Assembly: GCA_020073015.1 (NCBI GenBank)
Contig: JAIQFZ010000031.1
Location: 1 to 43,818, forward strand
Reading direction: 5' to 3'
From: Terriglobia bacterium
GTDB taxonomy: Bacteria; Acidobacteriota; Terriglobia; Terriglobales; Acidobacteriaceae
DNA: 43,818 nucleotides
This document shows positions 8,622 to 17,019 of the stretch, piece by piece (the first letter of the stretch is position 1; every line of letters begins with the position of its first letter). Made by a program: the position numbers and the translations under genes. Below the pieces are notes generated by a model. The model made no database searches. It had not been told where the DNA came from and saw only the letters and a program-made list of their open reading frames with translations.

Positions 8622-8653
8622 AGGTCTGGGGTTCGAGTCCCCACGTTCGGTCC
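8614..8653 (+). other. 3' fragment of a tRNA gene (T-arm plus acceptor strand)
   Basis: TGGGG, the loop TTCGAGT and CCCCA (8627-8643) form a perfect T-arm. It is followed by a seven-base strand CGTTCGG, a discriminator T and CC, as at the 3' end of a tRNA. No matching 5' acceptor (CCGAACG), D-arm or anticodon arm precedes it, because repeat copy B occupies that place. This pattern is typical of scars left where elements integrate into tRNA 3' ends. Confidence 0.6.
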
Positions 8654-8705
8654 CTCCGCAGAACGTTGCGCTCTGTTTGCGTGCCTTCCACTGCTTTTCG
8701 TGGCC

Positions 8706-8915
8706 TTAGGTGACCTCGTCAGTTTCGGGCGGAATCACCGGATTGCTCAGCAGCTCAATCAGCGGGAGATCAGCCAGGGGCTCTTTGCGGCGACGCGCTC
8801 ACGCTCCGAAGTGGCAGCGACTCCGGCGAGTTGATCGCCTGATTTTTCCTCATTGGCCTTCGCCAACAACTCGCGGAGATCGGAGAATCGATAGTGTTCG
8901 CGCTCATGGCCGGTG
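8706..8915 (-). pseudogene. eutB: Remnant of the N-terminus of ethanolamine ammonia-lyase large subunit
   Basis: Read on the minus strand from about 8915 down, the sequence gives HYRFSDLRELLAKANEEKSG, then DQLAGVAATSERERVAAK. After a one-base loss near 8790 it continues as PLADLPLIELLSNPVIPPE and TDEVT, followed by TAA at 8706-8708. This follows the first 70 or so residues of EutB, including the LAKAN-SGD-LAGVAA and ERVAAK motifs and the NPVI-DEVT stretch. The frameshift, the stop and the absence of the remaining roughly 390 residues make it a decayed fragment. The identification comes from remembered family sequence, not a search. It sits beside the tRNA scar, so it may have been truncated by the same rearrangement. 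Confidence 0.6.
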
Positions 8916-9187
8916 CTGCCTAGTATGGCTGGCTTCGGCCCTGAAGGAACGCGGGGCCCGTTAGAGATCTCTCGCAGCGCTACTGGTATGGGCGTTTGCA
9001 GTCTCGCGACGACTGAACCTCAACCGTCCCTGCTCCCCCTTCCCTAGCCGGTGGATAAACTTTCATGAATTCGTAACGTGCGCTCAATATTTCGCGACTA
9101 CTGTTTCCTCAAAACCACTTCCGTCGATCGTTAGTTTGATGTTTTGTCGCTGGAGCCCTGCAACAACCCCTTTCTTGGAGGATTCTT

Positions 9188-12091
9188 ATGCAATGCAGAG
9201 GTTTGCTTCGCGGAGCCAGCTTCGTGGCCCTTTTGGCCGCGTTCAGTTTAGCTGGCGCTAGTGCCGCTTTTGCGGCGTCGCAGCCCGTCGTTTTGCCAAC
9301 CGGCGCAACCATTACGCCGGACGCGGCACCAAGATCTGTTTTTCAACCGCTCCTCGTGAACCTGCCGGACTATCCCAATCGCGCCGTTGACGGCGCACAA
9401 ACGACCGCCGTTAGCCCCGATGGCAAGACCCTGCTCATCCTCACCAGCGGTTTCAACAAGCTCCGCGGCGCTAACGGCGCGGTGCAGCCGCAGGATTCCA
9501 GCGAATACGTCTTCGTATTCGATATTTCCAACCCCAGCGTGCCCGTGCAGAACCAGGTCCTGTTCGTTCCGAGAGCTTTCGGCGGCCTGGTCTGGGGCCC
9601 GGATAGCACGAAGTTCTACGTGGCGGGCGGTCCCGACGATAACCTCCACACCTTCGCCTTCAGCAACGGCCAATGGGCTGAGGTTGGCGCGCCCCTCTCT
9701 CTGGCCCACAAGGGCGATGTCATGAATCTGGAGACACAAGTCGGTCCAACCGCCGCCGGCGTCGGAATCACCGCCGATGGCAGCACCGTGATTGTGGCCA
9801 ACTGGGAAACAGATTCTGTTACCGCGGTCGACGTTGCCCATAACGTGATCCTGGCCGAGTACGATCTCCGGCCCGGCATCATTGATCCGGCGCAATCCGG
9901 TGTTGCGGGCGGCGAATTTCCGTTCGGAGTCGCGGTGAAGGGCAACAACACCGTTTACGTTTCCAGCGCGCGCGACCGCGAAATCGATGTCCTCAATCTG
10001 GCCTTCGGAACTCTGTCGCTGACCAACCGGATTCGGGTCAAGGGCAACCCGGAAAAGATGATCCTCAACCAGGCTCAGAGCAAGCTGTTCGTGGCCGTGA
10101 ACAACGCGGACGCCCTCGTCATCATCGACACGACCTCGAACAAAATCGTCGCCCAGGTCAACTCGAGTGCTCCCGTGGGAGTCCTCGGCAAAGGAGCGGT
10201 CGTTCCCAAGGGCAGTAACCCTAACAGCGTAAGCCTGTCTCCTGATGAGAAGACCGCGTACGTCACCAACGGCGGTACCAACGACGTAGCGGTGATCGAT
10301 CTAACCCGGAAGCAGCCTGCGGTCGCTGGGTTGATTCCTACCGGCTGGCAGCCTAATTCCTCCAACGTCAGCGCAGACGGTTCCACGCTCTATGTCGTGA
10401 ATGGGAAGAGCAACACCGGCCCGAACCCGCTCAATTGCCGCTTCATTAGTGCGGGCGGCAACTATGGCTCGGCTTGCCAGAATCCGTCGGCCCAGAACGG
10501 CTCCGGAAACGGGTACGCCTGGCAAAACATGCAGGCCGGTTTCCTGATCATGCCCGTACCCAGTGCGGTCGATCTCTCGCAGTTAACCGCCCTGGTCGCG
10601 CAGAACAACGGCTTCAACCTGCAACTGAGTCAGCAGGACATCACCACCATGCAGTTCCTGCGGCAAAACATCAAGCACGTCGTTTACATCGTGAAGGAGA
10701 ACCGCACCTACGATCAGATCCTCGGCGATCTGCCCGTCGGCAACGGCGATCCCACGCTGACTCAATTCCCGCAGGCAGTTACGCCGAACTTCCACGCGCT
10801 GGCCAGTAATTTCGTGGATTTCGACAACTTCTATGACACCGGAAACGGCAGCATGGATGGCTGGCAGTGGAGCGTCGCCGCCCGGAACATGGATCTCGAG
10901 GAAAAAAGCCAGGTCATCAACTACGGAAAGGGTGGCTCGAATTACGACAGTGAAGGCACTTCTCGCAACGTGAACGTTGGGCTGGCCACAGTGGCCCAGC
11001 GCCAGGCGTGGCAGCCGATCTACCCTAACGACCCCAACCTGCTGCCGGGCCTTCGCAACGAAGTGGCCCCCGACGGCCCAAACGGTCAGGAAGGTCTCGG
11101 TTACATCTGGGACGCAGCTCTGCGCGCCCATCTTAAGGTTCGCAACTACGGATTCTTCCTCGACCTGGGACGCGGCTTCCAGATTGACGTCAACATCACC
11201 GACCCTTGCTCTACCAAGCCCGCGACTCAGGTGGCTTTCCCGGCGCAAGCATCGTTGGTCAAGATCACCGATCTCTGCTTCCGGGGCTATGACAACGCCT
11301 TCGCGGACTTCTTCCGTTACAAGGAGTGGGCTCGCGAGTTCAACAAGCAGGTCAAGACCAATACCATGCCTGCCCTCTCGTTGGTCCGCTTCTCGCATGA
11401 CCACTTCGGCAGCTTCGGAGCCGCCATCTACGGGGTGAACACTCCCGAACTCCAGATGGCCGACAACGATTACGCTACGGCGCTGCTGATCGACAAGATC
11501 GCCCACAGCGCGTACGCGAACAGCACGCTGATTTTCGTGATCGAGGATGATCCACAGGACGGCGCCGACCACGTTAGCGCCAACCGCAGCACTTTCTTCC
11601 TGGTCGGACCGTACGTGAAACACGGCGCCGTGCTTTCCACGCACTACGCGACGCCGAACGTTCTTCGGACGATCGAGGAAGTTCTCGGCCTCGATAATCT
11701 TGGTGTTCATGACGCCGGGCTTCCTCCGATGACCGACGCTTTCGACATCAACCAATCGAACTGGACTTTCTCCGCGTTCCCGGCTCCGATCCTGTTCACC
11801 ACGCAGCTCCCGATTCTCAACAAGTACGTCGCCAATCGGGCCAGCCTGCCACAACCCACGCACGATGCTGCCTGGTGGGAAGCCAAGTCCAAAGGTTTCG
11901 ACTTCAGCCAGGAAGACCGTGTCGATCCCGACAAGTTCAACCGCGTGATCTGGGAAGGCCTGATGGGAGACCGTCCCTATCCAACGGTGCGCTCAGGCGC
12001 GGACCTCCGGCAGAACCGCGAGCGACTCCTGAAAAACGCCGCTTTCCAACCAGCCACCCAGGAACCCGTTGCGAAAGGTGGAGGCGAATAA
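9188..12091 (+). CDS. Secreted YVTN beta-propeller/alkaline-phosphatase-superfamily phosphoesterase
   Basis: This is a 967-residue exported protein. It has a signal peptide (residues 1-29, ending ASAAFA), a beta-propeller of YVTN type (about 50-440; LSPDEKTAYVTNGGTNDVAV and VSADGSTLYVVNGKSNT are clear blades), and a C-terminal phosphoesterase domain. That domain opens with HVVYIVKENRTYDQILGDL (about 497-515) and carries a late metal-ligand region (VIEDDPQDGADHV). Such bifunctional proteins resemble acid phosphatase or phospholipase C in their catalytic half, and their substrates are not established. CTTGGAGGA before the ATG is a good ribosome-binding site. A strong terminator follows at 12124. 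A paralogue lies on the opposite strand at 13457-16711. Confidence 0.88.
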   Translation: MQCRGLLRGASFVALLAAFSLAGASAAFAASQPVVLPTGATITPDAAPRSVFQPLLVNLPDYPNRAVDGAQTTAVSPDGKTLLILTSGFNKLRGANGAVQPQDSSEYVFVFDISNPSVPVQNQVLFVPRAFGGLVWGPDSTKFYVAGGPDDNLHTFAFSNGQWAEVGAPLSLAHKGDVMNLETQVGPTAAGVGITADGSTVIVANWETDSVTAVDVAHNVILAEYDLRPGIIDPAQSGVAGGEFPFGVAVKGNNTVYVSSARDREIDVLNLAFGTLSLTNRIRVKGNPEKMILNQAQSKLFVAVNNADALVIIDTTSNKIVAQVNSSAPVGVLGKGAVVPKGSNPNSVSLSPDEKTAYVTNGGTNDVAVIDLTRKQPAVAGLIPTGWQPNSSNVSADGSTLYVVNGKSNTGPNPLNCRFISAGGNYGSACQNPSAQNGSGNGYAWQNMQAGFLIMPVPSAVDLSQLTALVAQNNGFNLQLSQQDITTMQFLRQNIKHVVYIVKENRTYDQILGDLPVGNGDPTLTQFPQAVTPNFHALASNFVDFDNFYDTGNGSMDGWQWSVAARNMDLEEKSQVINYGKGGSNYDSEGTSRNVNVGLATVAQRQAWQPIYPNDPNLLPGLRNEVAPDGPNGQEGLGYIWDAALRAHLKVRNYGFFLDLGRGFQIDVNITDPCSTKPATQVAFPAQASLVKITDLCFRGYDNAFADFFRYKEWAREFNKQVKTNTMPALSLVRFSHDHFGSFGAAIYGVNTPELQMADNDYATALLIDKIAHSAYANSTLIFVIEDDPQDGADHVSANRSTFFLVGPYVKHGAVLSTHYATPNVLRTIEEVLGLDNLGVHDAGLPPMTDAFDINQSNWTFSAFPAPILFTTQLPILNKYVANRASLPQPTHDAAWWEAKSKGFDFSQEDRVDPDKFNRVIWEGLMGDRPYPTVRSGADLRQNRERLLKNAAFQPATQEPVAKGGGE

Positions 12092-12123
12092 CCTCCGGCC
12101 CGAGTGCAATAGCCGCAGCAAAC

Positions 12124-12160
12124 AAGGGGACGCGTGGCGAAACGCGTCCTCTTTGTTCTT
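12124..12160 (+). terminator. Intrinsic terminator after the first phosphoesterase
   Basis: AAGGGGACGCGT, loop GGCGAA and ACGCGTCCTCTT form a 12-bp stem with one G-T pair, followed by the T-rich TGTTCTT. It lies 33 bases past the stop codon. Confidence 0.8.
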
Positions 12161-12358
12161 GGGCTGCGGAGTCGAATAGTTTGAAAGGTAGGGAGAAACT
12201 GAAAAAGCGATTTCGCAGCCGGACTTCTCTATGCTTGGCTGCGCGACGAGCGACCTTTAACGGGTTGCCAGCAGGCGCTGGAGAAGGCTGGCAGTGAAGC
12301 GTGCCGCCGGCGAGCCTCTTCCCTTTGGGCCCGTGGAAAAGAAGTCCGTCGGACAGCG

Positions 12359-13068
12359 ATGTGGCTCACCCTGGGCTGCGCGCCACACATATTTGTCGCA
12401 TTCTCGGCGCTGATCACCGCTGCCAAATGCGTTGGAGCGGACTCCGAATCGATGCGTTCGCTATCGGCCGCACCCCTCTCCGCCGACCAGGTGGTCGACC
12501 ACCTCGTGCGCAAGAATCAAGAGCGGGCGCAAGCTCTGCTGCACTCCGAAGCGACGCGCGTGTACCACCTCGCCTACCGTGGATTTCCCGGAAGCCGGGA
12601 AGCCGAAGGCCCTGCCACCAAAGACTTCAAGGTCGTCTCCCAGCGCGGGTCGAAGCTGATTCTGGATCGGGTGTTCAAGAAACTCCTGGAAAGTGAAAAA
12701 GAGGCAGCAGAGCCCGGCGTGAGCAGCCGTACTCAGTTGAATCGCGATAACTATGACTTTGAACTCGTGGGCTACGAGCTTCGGAAACAAGCGGGCAATA
12801 CGTGCTGCAAGTCCGTCCAAAATCCAAGAGCACGTACGTGTATCGCGGCAATGTATGGGTAGACGGAACTGATTTCGCCGTCACACGCATTGAAGCGGAA
12901 CCGGCGCAGAACCCTTCGTTCTGGACGAGGCTTCTGGCTTCCCGCCCGCAATGAGTCGGTGAGCTACATCCGCCTGGGAGGCTGCGCCACCCTCACCATC
13001 GAATACAAGGACCACCGTGTAAACGATGCCCGTCCGGCTGGCGAGGCACTGAACGCATCGTCGCGATA
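12359..13068 (+). pseudogene. Frameshifted outer-membrane lipoprotein-sorting-like protein
   Basis: The first frame runs from the ATG at 12359 to about 12795 and encodes a signal-peptide-like start and a region with SADQVVDHLVRKNQERAQAL and FKVVSQRGSKLILDRVFKKL. At the codons after ELVGYELR the frame is lost. The expected continuation (YVLQVRPKSKSTYVYRG, WVDGTDFAVTRIEAEPAQNP) is found in another frame up to about 12930. After a further shift, apparently with loss of some 40-60 bases, it resumes as FWLPARNESVSYIRLGG and LTIEYKDHRVNDA before TAG at 13066-13068. Intact relatives in Acidobacteriota, as I remember them, read through this order. They belong to a LolA-like, DUF-type family of exported proteins with unproven function. 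At least two lesions make it a pseudogene unless the sequence itself is wrong. Confidence 0.7.
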
Positions 13069-13398
13069 GGGATGATGCCTTACGTGAGCGTTCTGACGCG
13101 GTCGCCGTGCCCTTCCCAACTGCGCTCTCGTCTGCCGTAACTGAAACCGTCATAGCCGACACGACAAAGCGGACCCCGCAGCCCTTCTATCAGGGGCATC
13201 CCCGCAGATGGTGGTTCCGCCTCCCAATCTCGTTCGAGCGAGATAACTGCGACGCCCATCATGCGGTTACAGTGAAAGTGAAGATGCTCTAAGTCCCGGT
13301 GGAACGGCCTAGTCTTGAAACCTCCTTTTGGCAACCGGCCGCGTCGTTCCCACACTCCGGCCGCTGATGCTCACGAGTCCAATTGAAGTTCTATCCAA
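13069..13398. other. Intergenic stretch, no gene seen
   Basis: About 330 bases separate the pseudogene from the terminator of the convergent gene. I see no conserved reading frame, RNA or repeat in it. Confidence 0.5.
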
Positions 13399-13437
13399 CA
13401 AAAAATGCGTGGCCCCTCTATGAGCGAGGACCACGCA
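13399..13437 (-). terminator. Intrinsic terminator of the minus-strand phosphoesterase gene
   Basis: Read on the minus strand, TGCGTGGTCCT pairs with GGGGCCACGCA (11 bp including G-T pairs), followed by six T residues. It begins about 20 bases beyond the stop of the gene at 13457. Confidence 0.8.
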
Positions 13438-13456
13438 ACGTGAATTGACATCCAGA

Positions 13457-16400
13457 CTAGTCGTCGTTGTCAGCCGGAGCCGCGGTGCTGACCAGTTCTT
13501 CAGCCTGCTCGTAGAGCTCCCTCTGCTGTTTCTGGTAGGCGGCCGTTTCGAGCGCATTGCTCTTCGTGGCTTGATCGTGCAATTCGTCCGCCTTGATCGA
13601 GAGCCGGGTGAGGACGCCCAAGCGGCGGCTGTCGCGATCGGGAGCTGACGTATCCAGCTTGCTGACCAGCGACCAAATCTTCTTGCCTTCCACCGACGGA
13701 ACGAGATTCGGGTCGAGGTTGAAGTTAATCTGGTCAGCAGTGATGCCGTTGTAAGCGGGTTGGAACATGTCACGCAGGTCGGTGGCGAACAAATCACCGA
13801 AGTTATTTGCGGGTACGCCCAGCAGAAGGTCCTCGGTCTTCACGATGGAAGCCGTGGCGTAATGACGCAAAGCCGTGTAGCCCGGCTTTGCGAACGGGCT
13901 GATCACAAGCAACGGCGTACGGTGCGGATGAACGTGATCGAGCGAGGACTGCGCATCATCATAGGTCATGAAGATGGCGGCGCCCGTATTCTTGGTCGCG
14001 TTGTAGTAGATCGGGCTCTTCATGATGTGCTGGACCACCATGCCGAGGCCCACGTCGCCATCGCCAACCTGCTGCAGCGGCCCGTTGGTCACGACCGAGG
14101 CGGCATTCGGGGCCTGAACCCCACCCGTGTGATCGTTGGGCTGGTAGATGTAGAGGAATTGAGGCAGAGTGCCGGCGTTCACCATGGCGTCGAAATCTTT
14201 GATGAATTCCTGCGCGCGTCGCTGGTCGGAGATGTTGAAGTTGTAGCCCGGATAGTTCCGATCCAGCCGCGGTGTGCCGTTCTTGTTGGTGGTTCCGAGG
14301 ACGCCAAGAATCGGCAGCTTCGCGAAGTAGGATTGGCCGAGTCCCTGGGTTGCGGTGGAGACGTCGCCTGCGTTGACCAGTGGATTGTTCGTGATGCTGA
14401 AGTTGTCCGCCTGCAGAGCGGGATAACCCAGGTTCCCGCTGAGCGCGTCGTTCAGCGAGGTCGGAACGCTCGTGCCTGTGTCCGTGCCGTCGATGCGAAC
14501 TAACGCGGCGTAGTCTTTGAACGATCTGTTCCAGCGGGCGAGGTTATTGAAGATGTATCCGTTTTCCGGATAATCCTCAGGCTCGAAGTTTTTGTTGACC
14601 AGCAAGCCGCGGCCGCTCTTCACGAGTAGCGTTTTTTCCGTGTAATCAGTGGCCGTCCCGGAAGCGGCGAACTGGTGACCGGCATCGCTTTCTTCCGAAT
14701 CGGAGTAGTAGTTGACGGCGGTCGCGAAGGCCTGCGCCAGTGCCTGCGTATTGAGTGAAACGCCGGTGAACTGGCCGTTCGTGTATGTAGTCCCGTCGAT
14801 GTTGTTGAAGGTCGTACCGGCGAAATTGCCGAAGTGCGCGCCCAGGTTGCCCAGCATGGAATCGAACGTTTTGTTCTCATGCAGGATGAAGATCACCGTC
14901 TTGATGCGCGGAGAGCCAGCACTCCCGCCCATGGGAACGACCGAGGTGTCCACCGAATTCTGCACCGCGAAGTTGTTCGCCTGCACGGTGGTGTTGTCCC
15001 AGGGAGTGGTGGCCAGGTTGATCTGCTGCAAGCTGCCAAAGATGTAGTTGCTGTCGACGCGTGAGTCGGAGGCCATCCCGCTGGGCGGAGGAGTCTGGCC
15101 GCTGGCGCCGGTGGTGTCGATGGCGTCGTTAATATCCTCGCCGACGCCCTTGGCGTTGGCGATGTAGAGAGTGCTTCCGTCGGGGCTGATGGCGAGAGCC
15201 GTGGGATACCAGCCAGTGGGGATGCGGCCGAGCAAGCTCGGGTTGAACGGGTCGGTCACGTCGAGGACCGCGACCGAATTGATGCCGGCTTCGGCTACGA
15301 AAAGCTTGCTGTTATCCGGAGAAACAACCATCGCGTTGGGGTAAGCGCCCTTGGCCAACGTGATTTTCGTGCTCGAGTTGTTGAGGTAGGACACAAACGT
15401 TGCGCCCAGATCGTAGTCTGGCTTGATAGCCTTGCCGCCGCTCAGTACGTAGCGTGCCAGGTGGTCATCGTTAGTTTTGGCAACGAAGAGAACCTCGGTT
15501 CCATCGGCACCCTTCACCACGGCCATGGCCGAAGGGTGGACATCTCCGATGGCATTGTTCCCGGTGAGACTTAGCGTGTTTCCAAGGTACCTACCGTACT
15601 TCCGCGTGGCCAGTGACGCAAAACCGCCTTTGGCAAAATAAACGTGTATGGAAGAGGTTAGTGGAAACGTCCCCTTGGTCACTACCGGAGTGTAGAAATC
15701 ATCGGGCGCGTTCGCGCCCGTTGTGCCCAGGGCTGTGAGTTGTGCGGTGGCGGGGTCATAGGTGGGATTGGCAAACTTGTACTCCATGATGCCCCAATTC
15801 GAAACCGCGAACCGGTCCCCCGCCGCGTTCACAGCGATGCCGTACGGGAAGGCGCCCGCGGGCAGGCGCTTTAGCACGCCTTTGGTGGTGGTATCGATAA
15901 TCGCTACGCTTTGGTCTCCATTGCAAGCAACATAAAGGTACTTGCCATCGGGAGAAAGCTGCATTCCGGCCGGGAACGTGATCTGTGCTCCTGTGGTTTT
16001 GCTAAAGCCGCTGGGCACTGCGGTCGACGTCGTCAGGGGAGCTCCCGGAATGTAGTTCGAGACGTACCCGGCGTTCTGCGGCAGACTCGGAGGGATGATG
16101 ATGTTGGCGGGAGTGCCAGGGGTGAGCACGCCGGTGGAGGAGAGGGAGAAAAGTTTCACATCGTTGTCCGGCCCGCCCGCTGCCCACACGGTGTAGGGAC
16201 CGCCGGTTGGGCCGCTGATCTGCAAACCGACAAAGAACCGCTGGCTGGTGTGCAGTTGCGACGCAAGGCTGAAATTGGACGTGTTGACGACGGTCAGCGA
16301 GTACCCGCCGACGTTGGTCGGGCTCTGGTAGGAAGCGAATCCGCCTTCCCGTTCATCATCGTTGGATGAGACCAGGAACTGGCCATCGGGAGTCACCGCG

Positions 16401-16711
16401 ATGCCGAGCGGGTTCATTCCAATCTGAATGCTGATTCCTGCAGGCGTAACTTTCCTGCCGTTGGGCAGAACGCCGGCATAGTAGCTGCCGAATTTGCTGG
16501 GACCAGCGAGGACCTCCGCGCTGGAGTACAAAGGATTGCTCTCCGCCTGGTTGTAGACCGGAGCCGTCACGGTGCCCCAGTTGGACATATTGATGGATTG
16601 CCCGAACACCATCCCTGTGCCGAGGACAACGGCAATCAACGGACGGAGCACTTCGAAAATCCGATTCCTGCGCTCTACCTGCGACAAGTTCCCTAGAACT
16701 CTGGAAATCAT
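13457..16711 (-). CDS. Secreted beta-propeller/phosphoesterase protein (second copy)
   Basis: This is a 1084-residue exported paralogue of the protein at 9188-12091. A signal segment (LIAVVLGTGMVFGQS, about residues 25-39) precedes a YVTN-type propeller with blades such as LSPDGKYLYVACNGDQSVAI and ISPDGSTLYIANAKGVG. The catalytic-like domain begins IKTVIFILHENKTFDSMLG and has a late motif FMTYDDAQSSLDHVHPHRTP. The C-terminus adds about 70 charged residues rich in Glu, Lys and Ala that may form a coiled coil. I chose the ATG at 16711 because GGGAGGG lies about 10 bases before it; an upstream ATG at 16786 lacks such a site. It converges on the first copy and diverges from the TonB receptor gene. 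Confidence 0.87.
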   Translation of the reverse strand: MISRVLGNLSQVERRNRIFEVLRPLIAVVLGTGMVFGQSINMSNWGTVTAPVYNQAESNPLYSSAEVLAGPSKFGSYYAGVLPNGRKVTPAGISIQIGMNPLGIAVTPDGQFLVSSNDDEREGGFASYQSPTNVGGYSLTVVNTSNFSLASQLHTSQRFFVGLQISGPTGGPYTVWAAGGPDNDVKLFSLSSTGVLTPGTPANIIIPPSLPQNAGYVSNYIPGAPLTTSTAVPSGFSKTTGAQITFPAGMQLSPDGKYLYVACNGDQSVAIIDTTTKGVLKRLPAGAFPYGIAVNAAGDRFAVSNWGIMEYKFANPTYDPATAQLTALGTTGANAPDDFYTPVVTKGTFPLTSSIHVYFAKGGFASLATRKYGRYLGNTLSLTGNNAIGDVHPSAMAVVKGADGTEVLFVAKTNDDHLARYVLSGGKAIKPDYDLGATFVSYLNNSSTKITLAKGAYPNAMVVSPDNSKLFVAEAGINSVAVLDVTDPFNPSLLGRIPTGWYPTALAISPDGSTLYIANAKGVGEDINDAIDTTGASGQTPPPSGMASDSRVDSNYIFGSLQQINLATTPWDNTTVQANNFAVQNSVDTSVVPMGGSAGSPRIKTVIFILHENKTFDSMLGNLGAHFGNFAGTTFNNIDGTTYTNGQFTGVSLNTQALAQAFATAVNYYSDSEESDAGHQFAASGTATDYTEKTLLVKSGRGLLVNKNFEPEDYPENGYIFNNLARWNRSFKDYAALVRIDGTDTGTSVPTSLNDALSGNLGYPALQADNFSITNNPLVNAGDVSTATQGLGQSYFAKLPILGVLGTTNKNGTPRLDRNYPGYNFNISDQRRAQEFIKDFDAMVNAGTLPQFLYIYQPNDHTGGVQAPNAASVVTNGPLQQVGDGDVGLGMVVQHIMKSPIYYNATKNTGAAIFMTYDDAQSSLDHVHPHRTPLLVISPFAKPGYTALRHYATASIVKTEDLLLGVPANNFGDLFATDLRDMFQPAYNGITADQINFNLDPNLVPSVEGKKIWSLVSKLDTSAPDRDSRRLGVLTRLSIKADELHDQATKSNALETAAYQKQQRELYEQAEELVSTAAPADNDD

Positions 16712-17019
16712 ACTGCGCCCTCCCAGGGGCTCTTTTCCGCTGCCAAGAGACCCCGCTCTGAGAGGTACTACTCGCATGTTTCGCACTCGTAACAGAAATG
16801 TGAACCGCAGGTTAAAATTGCGTGCAAGATATAGCAGAGATCCGTGCTCGAGACGCCGTAACCAACCGCAGAGATCTGCCTTTCATCGAAGATTCATAAC
16901 CTTCGTGTATAAGGTCAGGCGTGTAAGAGTCCCACGGACTGTGTCATGAGGCAGCCCCGGTTTGCTGGAGTCTCTTGCACTGGAACTAGTCGCGCTTTTC
17001 GCGCTGAGGGGAACCAACC
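16712..17019. promoter_or_regulatory. Divergent control region between phosphoesterase and TonB receptor genes
   Basis: These 308 bases hold no gene and must carry promoters for both directions. TATAAG at about 16909 with TTCATA upstream is a weak candidate for the plus strand. No clear minus-strand promoter or operator stands out. GAGGGGA lies shortly before the ATG at 17020. Confidence 0.4.

Noticed and set aside
8560-8660. Complete tRNA gene at the right repeat
   Set aside because: Only the T-arm and 3' acceptor strand exist; no D-arm, anticodon arm or 5' acceptor strand can be folded upstream.
8710-8964. Plus-strand 84-codon frame between repeat B and the propeller gene
   Set aside because: It is the complement of the eutB-like remnant and has no protein-like features.
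10583-11863. Minus-strand open frame of 426 codons inside the first phosphoesterase gene
   Set aside because: The sense strand encodes a signal peptide, propeller and catalytic motifs; the antisense frame is an artefact of codon bias.
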